The translations under genes were made by a program, and so were the position numbers. Positions 41,838-49,449 of a stretch of 64,000 nt of DNA are shown piece by piece. Positions within the stretch are counted from its first letter, which is position 1. Each line of letters begins with the position of its first letter. The notes under the pieces are model-generated. The model was not told where the DNA came from, did not search any database, and saw only the letters and a list, made by a program, of their open reading frames with translations. The stretch comes from Actinomyces israelii DSM 43320. Lineage in GTDB: Bacteria > Actinomycetota > Actinomycetes > Actinomycetales > Actinomycetaceae. Location: NCBI RefSeq assembly GCF_000711965.1, contig NZ_JONS01000006.1, forward strand, positions 62,001-126,000. The letters are read 5' to 3'.

Positions 41838-41873
41838 CGCCGAGGGCGGCGCCAGGAGGCGCCACCCTCGGCG
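41838..41873. terminator. Hairpin after the small membrane protein gene
   Basis: CGCCGAGGG / CCCTCGGCG arms enclose a second stem GGCGCC-AGGA-GGCGCC, 46 bases past the stop at 41791. It is a likely terminator without a T-run. Confidence 0.55.
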
Positions 41874-41954
41874 CGTCTGCGGACTGTCTGCGCCCGCCGC
41901 GGGGCGACAGGTTGAGCCGGGCAAGCCCCGACGTTCACGGAGCTTCGTCGCGTG

Positions 41955-42015
41955 AACGCGCCTTTCTCCCGTCCTTCTGGGGGTAGACCCCAGAAGGACG
42001 GGAGAAAGGCGCGTT
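41955..42015. repeat. Perfect 28-bp inverted repeat
   Basis: Arms 41955-41982 and 42088-offset equivalents at 41988-42015 pair perfectly around a 5-base loop. The arms begin AACGCGCCTTTCTCCCGTC. It lies between the small membrane protein gene and the ureide operon. It has the same architecture as repeats A and B but a different sequence. Confidence 0.88.
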
Positions 42016-42193
42016 AGTGCTGCGAGGGTGCGTTCACGTTCCGGCGCGTTCCGGCCCGCTCCGTGCGGGCGCCCGGGCCGCACGCCGGCGCGCAGCCCCA
42101 CCGCCCGTCCCTCGCAGTCTCCGCCTCCCCTCTTCGCCGGGACCGGTCCGCGGTGACGGTGGGGACGGGCGCCTGGGAAATGTGATCTGGGTC

Positions 42194-42246
42194 TTGCCAA
42201 GAGCGCCGTGGTGAGGTTCAATTGAGATACCTCAGACCTCTGAGGT
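42194..42246 (+). promoter_or_regulatory. Promoter and GntR operator site 2 of the ureide cluster
   Basis: TTGCCA (42194-42199), 17 bases and TTCAAT (42217-42222) form a promoter. ACCTCAGACCTCTGAGGT (42229-42246) is a perfect 18-bp palindrome that begins at about +1. A repressor bound there would block initiation. The site lies 53 bases before the first structural gene. Confidence 0.68.
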
Positions 42247-42299
42247 CTATGGACCGCAGCGCTGCGGCCCGAGCCGAACCTCATGTGGAGGAGCGCGGA

Positions 42300-43022
42300 A
42301 TGAAGATCCTCGCGGTGAACGTCAACACCACTCGGACGATGACCCACTCCATCGCCGAGGCGGCGCGCGCCGCCGCCCGGCCGGGCACCGAGATCGTCGA
42401 GCTCACGCCGAGCTTCGGGGCGGACTCGGTCGAGGGCAGCTTCGAGTCCTACCTGGCGGCGGTCGGCGTCATGGACGCCGTCGTCACCTATGACGGCGAC
42501 TTCGACGCCGTCATCCAGGCCGGCTTCGGCGAGCACGGCAAGGAGGGGCTCATGGAGCTCCTCGACGTGCCCGTCGTCGATATCACCGAGGCGGCCGCCC
42601 ACCTGGCCATGCTCATCGGCCACCGGTTCTCGGTGGTCACCACCCTGGACCGGACCGTTCCCGGGATCGAGGACCGCCTGACGTGCTTCGGGCTGAGCGC
42701 GCACTGCGCCTCAGTGCGCTCCTCGGGGCTCGGCGTGCTGGAGCTCGAGGACGCCGGAGCCGCCCGCCGGGCGGTGGCCGCGCAGGCGCGGCAGGCGGTC
42801 GAGGCGGACCGCGCCGAGGTCATTGTCCTCGGCTGCGGGGGCATGGCCGGGCTGGACGCCCAGCTGACCGCCGACCTCGGTGTCCCCGTCGTCGAGGGCG
42901 TCACCGCCGCGGTCAAGCTCGCCGAGGGCCTGGGCGACCTGCGCCTGAGCACGTCCAAGGTCCGCGCCTTCGCCCCTCCGCGCCCCAAGAGGGTCAGCGG
43001 CTGGCCGCTGTCCGCGCGCTGA
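42300..43022 (+). CDS. Asp/Glu/hydantoin racemase-family protein lacking the first cysteine
   Basis: A 240-residue protein of the HyuE/allantoin racemase family, with an N-terminal phosphate/carboxylate-binding VNVNTTRTMT and the second catalytic cysteine C179 in VLGCGGMAG. Where racemases carry the first cysteine (pattern IACFxDPG) this protein has IQAGFGEHG, with Gly at 75. A two-base racemisation is therefore unlikely. One-cysteine relatives such as arylmalonate decarboxylase are decarboxylases. In this operon it may act on allantoin or a downstream acid. GGAGGAG precedes the ATG. It is the first gene after the operator. Confidence 0.8.
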   Translation: MKILAVNVNTTRTMTHSIAEAARAAARPGTEIVELTPSFGADSVEGSFESYLAAVGVMDAVVTYDGDFDAVIQAGFGEHGKEGLMELLDVPVVDITEAAAHLAMLIGHRFSVVTTLDRTVPGIEDRLTCFGLSAHCASVRSSGLGVLELEDAGAARRAVAAQARQAVEADRAEVIVLGCGGMAGLDAQLTADLGVPVVEGVTAAVKLAEGLGDLRLSTSKVRAFAPPRPKRVSGWPLSAR

Positions 43023-43085
43023 GCCCCGGCCCCGCCGGCCCTCGTCGAACCCCCACCACCCACCGCCCTCGCCGGAAGGACACTC

Positions 43086-44027
43086 GTGATCACCAAGGGA
43101 ATCGTCGTTGCCGTGGGCGGCAACGCACTCATCAAGGACAAGCACCGGATCTCCGTGAAGAGCCAGGGCGCGGCCGTCCTGGAGTCCTCGCAGCGCATTG
43201 CCGCGCTCGTCGACGCCGGATACACCCCGGTCGTCACCCACGGCAACGGGCCGCAGGTCGGTTTCCTCCTGCGCCGCGCCGAGCTGGCGGTCGGCGAGCT
43301 CCCCCCGCTGCCCCTCGACGTGCTCGGCGCGGACACGCAGGGAGCCACCGGGTACCTGTTCGCCAGGAGCCTGAGGGGCTGTCTCGCCGAGCGGGGCATC
43401 GACCGCCAGGTCGTCGCCGTCGTCACCCAGAGCCTTGTCGACCCCGACGACCCCGCCTTCGCCGAGCCCAGCAAGCCGATCGGCTCCTTCATGGACGAGG
43501 CCGAGGCCCGCGAGCACGAGCAGAGGGACGGCTGGGTCCTGCGCGAGGACTCCGGGCGCGGGTGGCGGCGGGTCGTCGCATCCCCGCAGCCCCTCGACAT
43601 CCTCGAGCGTCGCGTCATCGGCTCGCTGGTCGACTCCGGCTGCGTCGTCGTCGCCTGCGGTGGCGGGGGCATCCCGGTGCGTCGCGAGGGCGCCGGCTAC
43701 GTCGGCGTCGAGGCGGTCATTGATAAGGACTTCGCCTCGGCGCTGCTGGCCAACCAGCTGGGCGTCGAGGACTTCGCCATCTGCACCGCCGTCGACGCCG
43801 TCAGCCTCGGCTACAACACCCCCGCGCAGGTCGACCTGCGCGAGCTGACCATCCAGGAGGCGGAGAGGCACCTGGCCGAGGGGCAGTTCGGCAAGGGTTC
43901 CATGGCCCCCAAGATCCAGGCGGCCATCAGCTTCCTGCGCAATGGCGGCCGCAGGGTCGTCATCACGTCCCTGGCAAGGCTTCGGGACGCCGTCGACGGC
44001 AGGGCCGGCACCGTCATCACCCGCTGA
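43086..44027 (+). CDS. arcC: Carbamate kinase
   Basis: A 313-residue enzyme of the amino acid kinase fold. It transfers phosphate from carbamoyl phosphate to ADP, giving ATP and carbamate (then CO2 and ammonia). Seen: VAVGGNALI at the start, VTHGNGPQVG, VVACGGGGIPV, AVIDKDFASALLA and GSMAPKIQAAISFL, all family motifs. The GTG start has GGAAGG upstream. With the carbamoyltransferase at 47087 it would recover ATP from ureide breakdown, as in anaerobic allantoin and arginine catabolism. Confidence 0.95.
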   Translation: MITKGIVVAVGGNALIKDKHRISVKSQGAAVLESSQRIAALVDAGYTPVVTHGNGPQVGFLLRRAELAVGELPPLPLDVLGADTQGATGYLFARSLRGCLAERGIDRQVVAVVTQSLVDPDDPAFAEPSKPIGSFMDEAEAREHEQRDGWVLREDSGRGWRRVVASPQPLDILERRVIGSLVDSGCVVVACGGGGIPVRREGAGYVGVEAVIDKDFASALLANQLGVEDFAICTAVDAVSLGYNTPAQVDLRELTIQEAERHLAEGQFGKGSMAPKIQAAISFLRNGGRRVVITSLARLRDAVDGRAGTVITR

Positions 44028-44079
44028 TCATCCCCGCGCGCCGGGCGAGGGAGCCCGGTCCTCACCCACAGGAGAACCC

Positions 44080-45588
44080 ATGACCGCACAAACGCAAGGC
44101 CGACCGCCGATGGTCCCCGAACCGGCCGCCGGCATCGACCCCCGCCTCATCAATGACGACCTCGCCCCCGCCAGGAGCCGGGACTGGGGATTCTTCTCCC
44201 TGTTCGCCATGTGGATGAGCGACATCCACTCCATCGGCGGCTACACCTTCGCCGCGGGCCTGTTCGCCCTCGGGCTCGGCGCCGCGCACGTCTTCGCCTC
44301 GCTGAGCATCGGCATCATCATTGTCTTCCTCCTGATGAACCTGGTGGGGTTCGCCGGGCAGAGGACGGGCCTGTGCTACCCGGTGCTCGCCCGCATCACC
44401 TTCGGCACGATCGGCTCGAACCTGCCCGCGCTGCTGCGCGGCTTCGTCGCCATCTGCTGGTACGGCATCCAGACGTGGCTGGCCTCCAGGGCCGTCATCG
44501 TGCTCGTCGCCGGCCTGTGGCCGGGCGTCGTCGAGATCGGCCGGACCCGCCTCCTCGGGGAGAGCCTGCTCGGCTGGGCGGCGTTCATCCTCATGTGGGC
44601 GCTCCAGCTGCTCCTGCTGCGCAAGGGCATGGAGACCATCCGCAAGTTCCAGGACTGGGCCGGCCCGGCGGTGTGGGTCGTCATGCTCATCCTGACCGTC
44701 TACGTCCTCAAGCTCGCCGGCTGGCACGTCTCCTTCGACCTCGCCACCGCCCCCTCCCAGTGGGGCACCGCCCACGCGGTCCTGGCCGCCATCTCCCTGA
44801 CCGTGGCCTACTTCGCCACACTCATGCTCAACTTCTGCGACTTCTCGCGGTTCTCCCCGACCCGCAGGGCGGTGTGGCTGGCGAACCTGTGGGGGCTGCC
44901 GGTCAACTTCATCGCCTTCTCGGTCGTCTCCGTGCTCGTCACGGCGGGCTCGATGCAGATCTACGGCGAGTACATCTTCGACCCCGTCGACCTGGTGGCC
45001 CGCCTCGACCACCCCGTCGCCATTGTGCTCGGGGCCGTGACCTTCACCGTGGCCACCCTGGGCATCAACGTCGTGGCGAACTTCGTGTCCCCGGCCTACG
45101 ACCTCGCCAACGCCTGGCCGGAGAAGATCAGCTTCCAGCGCGGCGGCCTCATCTCCGCCTGCATCGCCCTGGTGATGACGCCGTGGAACCTGTTCAACAG
45201 CCCCTTCATCATCAACGTGTTCCTCGCCGCCCTCGGCGCCGTCCTCGGACCCCTGTTCGGCATTATCATCGCCGACTACTTCATTCTGCGCAGGCAGCTG
45301 GTCCAGGTCTCCGAGCTGTTCAGGGCGCGGGGGGAGCACGCCTTCGACAACGGCTGGAACATGCGCGCCGTGTGGGCCTTCATCATCGCCTCGATCCCCT
45401 CGATCCTGGTCGCCGTCGTGCAGGTCGACTTCTGCAGGTTCCTCAGCCCCTTCTCCTGGTTCATCGGGGCCGGGCTCGGCCTGATCGCCCACCTGGCCAT
45501 CTCGCGCAACGACCCCCATATCGCCCGGGCCCTGGAGAAGGCGGCGGCGGTGGACCTCGACGCCGACCGCGACTCGGTCGCGCGCTGA
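44080..45588 (+). CDS. NCS1 nucleobase/allantoin/hydantoin permease
   Basis: A 502-residue cation-coupled importer with 12 helices. INDDLAP starts the conserved region, followed by WMSDIHSIGGYTFAAGLF (helix 1 substrate and sodium site), ICWYGIQTWLAS (helix 3), LNFCDFSRFSP and WNLFNSPFIINVFL. Its overall pattern is that of Mhp1, PucI and other NCS1 carriers, so it probably brings in the ureide used by this operon. GGAG precedes the ATG at 44080. It lies between carbamate kinase and allantoinase. Confidence 0.92.
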   Translation: MTAQTQGRPPMVPEPAAGIDPRLINDDLAPARSRDWGFFSLFAMWMSDIHSIGGYTFAAGLFALGLGAAHVFASLSIGIIIVFLLMNLVGFAGQRTGLCYPVLARITFGTIGSNLPALLRGFVAICWYGIQTWLASRAVIVLVAGLWPGVVEIGRTRLLGESLLGWAAFILMWALQLLLLRKGMETIRKFQDWAGPAVWVVMLILTVYVLKLAGWHVSFDLATAPSQWGTAHAVLAAISLTVAYFATLMLNFCDFSRFSPTRRAVWLANLWGLPVNFIAFSVVSVLVTAGSMQIYGEYIFDPVDLVARLDHPVAIVLGAVTFTVATLGINVVANFVSPAYDLANAWPEKISFQRGGLISACIALVMTPWNLFNSPFIINVFLAALGAVLGPLFGIIIADYFILRRQLVQVSELFRARGEHAFDNGWNMRAVWAFIIASIPSILVAVVQVDFCRFLSPFSWFIGAGLGLIAHLAISRNDPHIARALEKAAAVDLDADRDSVAR

Positions 45589-45646
45589 GCCGCACCCGCG
45601 CCACCGCACCACTTCACAGACGACATCACGAGGACGTGAGGAAGCC

Positions 45647-47002
45647 ATGACCGCAGACACCCGCAACACCCGCGAGACCCACCAGCTCGTCCTGCGCGCC
45701 CGGCGCGCGGTCCTCCCCGACGGGACGCGCCCGGCCACCGTCGTCGTCGACGACGGGCGCATTACCGCCCTGCTCGGCCCCGGGGCCGACGTCAGCGCCC
45801 GCGAGGAGATCGTCGTCCCCGACGACCAGGTCCTCATGCCCGGGCTCGTCGACTCCCACGTGCACGTCAACGAGCCCGGCCGCACCGCCTGGGAGGGCTA
45901 CGAGAGCGCCACCCGGGCGGCCCTGGCCGGGGGCATCACCACCATCATCGACATGCCGCTGAACTCGAGCCCGCCCACGACGACGGTCGCCGGCCTCGAG
46001 GCCAAGGAGGAGGCCGCCCGGGGCCTGCTCTCGGTCGACGTCGGCCTCTGGGGAGGCGCCGTCCCGGGCAATATCGACCAGATGGCGCCCCTGTGGGACC
46101 GGGGCGTCTTCGGGTTCAAGTGCTTCACCGCCCACTCGGGCCTCGACGAGTACGGCTACCTCGGCTACGACGGCGTCAGGGAGGTCCTCGCCGAGCTCGC
46201 CGCGCTCGACGCCGTGCTCATCGTCCACGCCGAGGACGCCCGCATCCTGGCCGAGGCGCCCCAGGGCATCACCGACCGGTACGCCACCTTCCTGGCCTCC
46301 CGGCCCCGCGCCGCGGAGAACACCGCCATCGAGCAGGTCCTCGTCGCCGCACGCGAGACCGGCGCCCGGGTCCACATCCTCCACCTGTCCTCCTCCGAGG
46401 CCCTGCCCGCCATCCGCGCCGCCAAGCGCGACGGCGTCAGGGTCACCGTCGAGACCTGCCCGCACTACCTCACCTTCGCCTCCGAGCTCATCCCCGACGG
46501 CGCCACCGAGTACAAGTGCTGCCCGCCGCTGCGCGAGGAGGACAACCGCCGGGCCCTGTGGGAGGGCCTGAAGGACGGCACCATCGACCACATCGCCTCC
46601 GACCACTCGCCGTGCACCATCGACCTCAAGTGCAAGGACACCGGCGACTTCGGCAGGGCCTGGGGAGGCATCGCCTCCGTCCAGCTCGGGCTGCCGGCGG
46701 TGTGGAGCGCCGGCGAAGAGCTCGGCATCGACCTGGGCGACATCGCCCGGTGGTTCGCCGCGAACCCCTGCGCGAGCTTCCGCATCCCCGGCAAGGGCGC
46801 CATCGCCGTCGGGAGCGACGCCGACTTCGCCGTGGTCGCTCCCGAGGAGACCTTCGTCGTCGATGTCGAGTCCCTGGAGCACAAGAACAAGATCTCGCCC
46901 TACCAGGGGCGCGTCCTGCGCGGCGTCGTCAAGCGGACCGTGCTGCGGGGGCGGACCGTCGACCGCGACTCCAAGGCCGGCCGCATGATCCGCCGCCCCT
47001 GA
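45647..47002 (+). CDS. allB: Allantoinase (cyclic amidohydrolase)
   Basis: A 451-residue metal-dependent amidohydrolase that opens the allantoin ring to allantoate. The metal ligands H71 and H73 are in DSHVHVNEPGRT, the bridging carboxylated lysine is K158 in FGFKCFTAHSG, VHAEDA and HILHLSSSEA follow, and the catalytic Asp is in ASDHSPC. VNEPGRTAWEG and DMPLNSSPPTT favour allantoinase over dihydropyrimidinase, though hydantoinase activity is not excluded. It is followed 84 bp later by the carbamoyltransferase gene, with a hairpin between them. Confidence 0.88.
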   Translation: MTADTRNTRETHQLVLRARRAVLPDGTRPATVVVDDGRITALLGPGADVSAREEIVVPDDQVLMPGLVDSHVHVNEPGRTAWEGYESATRAALAGGITTIIDMPLNSSPPTTTVAGLEAKEEAARGLLSVDVGLWGGAVPGNIDQMAPLWDRGVFGFKCFTAHSGLDEYGYLGYDGVREVLAELAALDAVLIVHAEDARILAEAPQGITDRYATFLASRPRAAENTAIEQVLVAARETGARVHILHLSSSEALPAIRAAKRDGVRVTVETCPHYLTFASELIPDGATEYKCCPPLREEDNRRALWEGLKDGTIDHIASDHSPCTIDLKCKDTGDFGRAWGGIASVQLGLPAVWSAGEELGIDLGDIARWFAANPCASFRIPGKGAIAVGSDADFAVVAPEETFVVDVESLEHKNKISPYQGRVLRGVVKRTVLRGRTVDRDSKAGRMIRRP

Positions 47003-47017
47003 CCCGGGCGGCGGCCC

Positions 47018-47040
47018 TGGGGCCCCGCTCCGGGGCCCCA
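47018..47040. other. Intraoperonic hairpin after allB
   Basis: TGGGGCCCCG-CTC-CGGGGCCCCA is a perfect 10-bp stem with a 3-base loop, 15 bases past the allB stop. It could attenuate transcription or stabilise the upstream message. Confidence 0.55.
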
Positions 47041-47086
47041 CCCGTCCCGCACCTTCACCACCACCCCATCTCGAAGGAGAGACACC

Positions 47087-48082
47087 ATGTCTGAGTACAT
47101 GCGCTCGATGAAGGGCCTGGTCGACGCCGTCGACCACGTCGGCAAGGACTTCATCTCGATCACCGACATGACCAACGACCAGCTCTACTCGCTGTTCGAG
47201 CTCGGCAAGAACCTGGAGCTGTTCAACCGCTCGAGGGTCGACCTGCTCGGCGACCGGATGCTCGCCCTCATGTTCTTCCAGCCCTCGACCCGCACCCGCA
47301 TGAGCTTCCAGACCGCCATGGAGCGCCTGGGCGGCCACGTCATCGTCGAGGCCAACCCCAAGGTCACCTCCTCGGTGGCCAAGGAGGAGAGCATCGAGGA
47401 CACCATGCGCTGCGTCTCGCAGTACGCCAACCTCATGGTCATCCGCCACTACGACGCCGAGGAGGCCCGCCGCGGCGCCCGGGCCGCCGAGTGCCCGGTC
47501 ATCAACGGCGGCTGGGGACACTGGGAGCACCCCACCCAGGCCCTGCTCGACCTGTACACCATGTGGCGCCGCTTCGGGCGGATCGAGGGCCTCAACGTCG
47601 CCGTCGTCTCCCCCGACATGATCGAGGCCCGCACCGGCCACTCCATGGCCGCCGGCCTGGCCCGCTTCGGCGCCAACGTCACCATCTGCTCCGACTCCGA
47701 CCGCCGCACCCCCGCCGAGGTCAGGGAGCGGATCCTCTCCCACGGCGAGGTCAGCCTCAAGGAGGAGTTCGACTTCGAGCAGGACACCTTCAACGAGTTC
47801 ATCCGCACCCAGGACCTCATCTACCTGCCCGGCTGCTCCGCACCCGCCGGCGCCAAGGCCGAGGAGTTCAAGACCCTCATGGACCGCTACCTCGTGCGCT
47901 ACGAGACGCTCCAGGAGGAGGCCGCCAAGGGACACCAGATCTACGTCACGCACACCCTGCCGCGCCGCGCCGGCGAGATGGACCTGCGGATCGACGACAC
48001 CCCGCACCAGCTCTACTTCCGGGCGATCCTCCAGTCCGTCTCGATCCGCATGGCCCTGGTCACCGCGATCCTCGGCCTGTGA
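47087..48082 (+). CDS. ATCase/OTCase-family carbamoyltransferase, probably ureidoglycolate carbamoyltransferase
   Basis: A 331-residue transcarbamylase. The carbamoyl-phosphate site is FQPSTRTRMSFQTAMERLGG (STRTR at 67-71), with EHPTQALLDLYT and the C-terminal THTLPRRAGEMDLRIDDTPHQLYFRA, an arrangement close to ATCase. It is not with pyrimidine genes but with allantoinase and carbamate kinase, the known setting of catabolic ureidoglycolate carbamoyltransferase, which phosphorolyses ureidoglycolate to glyoxylate and carbamoyl phosphate. The aspartate- or ornithine-specific loops cannot be judged reliably from sequence alone. Confidence 0.82.
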   Translation: MSEYMRSMKGLVDAVDHVGKDFISITDMTNDQLYSLFELGKNLELFNRSRVDLLGDRMLALMFFQPSTRTRMSFQTAMERLGGHVIVEANPKVTSSVAKEESIEDTMRCVSQYANLMVIRHYDAEEARRGARAAECPVINGGWGHWEHPTQALLDLYTMWRRFGRIEGLNVAVVSPDMIEARTGHSMAAGLARFGANVTICSDSDRRTPAEVRERILSHGEVSLKEEFDFEQDTFNEFIRTQDLIYLPGCSAPAGAKAEEFKTLMDRYLVRYETLQEEAAKGHQIYVTHTLPRRAGEMDLRIDDTPHQLYFRAILQSVSIRMALVTAILGL

Positions 48083-48138
48083 GCGCACCGGCGGCAACCG
48101 CATTACAACCCAGCACCGCAAGAGAAAGGACCTGCACC

Positions 48139-48549
48139 ATGCTCGAGATCAAGGCCGGCGGCCTCACCTTCCTGGCCCGCTACGAGGAGGAGACGGCCCC
48201 CGCGACCGTCGCCGCCTTCCGGAAGAAGCTCCTGCCGCTGGACTCCAAGATCATCCACGTCCGCTGGTCCGGCCAGGCCGGCTGGATCCCCATGGGCGAC
48301 CTCGACCTGGGGATCGCGCCCGAGAACGGCACCTGCTACCCGCACCCCGGTGAGCTCGTCATCTACCCCGGCGGCGTCTCTGAGACCGAGCTGCTCATGG
48401 CCTACGGCTACGTCAACTTCGCCTCCAAGGCCGGCCAGCTCGCGGGCAACCACTTCGCCACCGTCGTCGAGGGGGCCGAGAACCTCCCCGCCCTCGGAGA
48501 GAGGCTCCTGTGGGACGGCGCCCAGGAGATCACGTTCCGAGAGGCCTGA
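48139..48549 (+). CDS. DUF3830 family protein (cyclophilin-like fold)
   Basis: A 136-residue protein. IKAGGLTFLARYEEETAPATVAAFRKKLLPL at the start, then HVRWSGQAGWIPMG, CYPHPGELVIYPGG and GNHFATVVEG. These patterns match DUF3830, for which a cyclophilin-like structure is known but no activity. Such small barrels resemble allophanate-hydrolase-type domains, so a ligand-binding or hydrolytic step on a ureide is conceivable. It follows the carbamoyltransferase gene by 56 bases and is followed by a large hairpin. Confidence 0.8.
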   Translation: MLEIKAGGLTFLARYEEETAPATVAAFRKKLLPLDSKIIHVRWSGQAGWIPMGDLDLGIAPENGTCYPHPGELVIYPGGVSETELLMAYGYVNFASKAGQLAGNHFATVVEGAENLPALGERLLWDGAQEITFREA

Positions 48550-48561
48550 CCCGCCACGAGC

Positions 48562-48613
48562 CGGCTCCGCCTCCCGCCCGGCGGGAGAACCCGCCGGGCG
48601 GGAGGCGGAGCCG
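48562..48613. other. Intraoperonic 24-bp perfect hairpin before the transketolase genes
   Basis: Arms 48562-48585 and 48590-48613 (starting CGGCTCCGCCTCCCGCCC) are perfectly complementary with an AGAA loop. The right arm ends one base before the ribosome site GAAGGAGGAAACC of the next gene. It may terminate part of the transcripts, mark an RNA processing site or govern transketolase translation. Confidence 0.7.
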
Positions 48614-48627
48614 AGAAGGAGGAAACC

Positions 48628-49449
48628 ATGCTCAATGACCAGGAGCTCGCCGAGCTCGAGGACGTGGCGCGCCAGTGCCGGCGCGACATCGTCCGCATGA
48701 CCCACAAGGCCGGCAGCGGTCACCCGGGAGGCTCCCTCTCGGCCGTTGACGCGCTCGTCGTCCTCTACCTGCGGCACATGCGCGTGCGGCCCCAGGAGCC
48801 GCTGTGGCACGGGCGCGACATGTTCTTCCTGTCCAAGGGGCACTGCACGCCCGCGTACTACGCGGTCATGGCTGCGCGCGGCTACCTCCCCCATGAGGAG
48901 CTGCTCACCTTCAGGGCCATGGGCAGCCGGCTCCAGGGCCACCCCTCCAACACCCACCTGCCCGGCGTCGACTCCTCGTCCGGCTCGCTGGGCCAGGGGC
49001 TCTCCATCGCCAACGGGGCCGCGCTCGCGGCCCGCTACGAGGGCCTGAACGCGCGCTACTACGTCATGATCGGCGACGGCGAGAGCCAGGAGGGCCAGAT
49101 CTGGGAGGCGGCCATGACGGCGGCCGCCTGGGGCCTGGACAGCGTCTGCGCCATTGTCGACGTCAATGGCATCCAGCTGGACGGGACCGTGGAGTCCGTC
49201 AAGTCCCTGGGCGACCTGCCGGCCAAGTGGCGGGCCTTCGGCTGGAACGTCATCGACGTCGACGGCCACGACCTGCGCGCCGTGGACGACGCGCTCACCG
49301 AGGCCTCCCGCACCAGGGGCGCCCCCACCACGATCATCTCCCGCACCGTCAAGGGCAAGGGCGTGTCCTTCATGGAGAACACCGCCAAGTACCACGGGCT
49401 CGCCCCCACGGACGAGGAGCTCACCACCGCTCTGGAGGAACTGCGATGA
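48628..49449 (+). CDS. Transketolase, N-terminal (ThDP pyrophosphate) subunit
   Basis: A 273-residue half-transketolase with the ThDP diphosphate and metal motif GDGESQEGQIWEAAM...N and the early conserved HKAGSGHPGGSLSAVDAL, FFLSKGHC and HPSNTHLPGVDSSSGSLGQGLS. It needs the partner encoded next for the pyrimidine-ring half of the cofactor site. Split transketolases are common in catabolic clusters and archaea. Here it sits among glyoxylate-forming genes. It overlaps its partner by four bases (ATGA). Confidence 0.93.
   Translation: MLNDQELAELEDVARQCRRDIVRMTHKAGSGHPGGSLSAVDALVVLYLRHMRVRPQEPLWHGRDMFFLSKGHCTPAYYAVMAARGYLPHEELLTFRAMGSRLQGHPSNTHLPGVDSSSGSLGQGLSIANGAALAARYEGLNARYYVMIGDGESQEGQIWEAAMTAAAWGLDSVCAIVDVNGIQLDGTVESVKSLGDLPAKWRAFGWNVIDVDGHDLRAVDDALTEASRTRGAPTTIISRTVKGKGVSFMENTAKYHGLAPTDEELTTALEELR

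Noticed and set aside
45647-47002. Dihydropyrimidinase rather than allantoinase
   Set aside because: The NEPGRT and DMPLNS motifs and the neighbouring gcl favour allantoinase; the alternative is kept as a minor possibility in the entry.
47087-48082. Anabolic aspartate carbamoyltransferase (pyrB)
   Set aside because: The sequence is ATCase-like, but no pyrimidine biosynthesis gene is nearby. Carbamate kinase, allantoinase and gcl in the same operon fit a catabolic carbamoyltransferase better.
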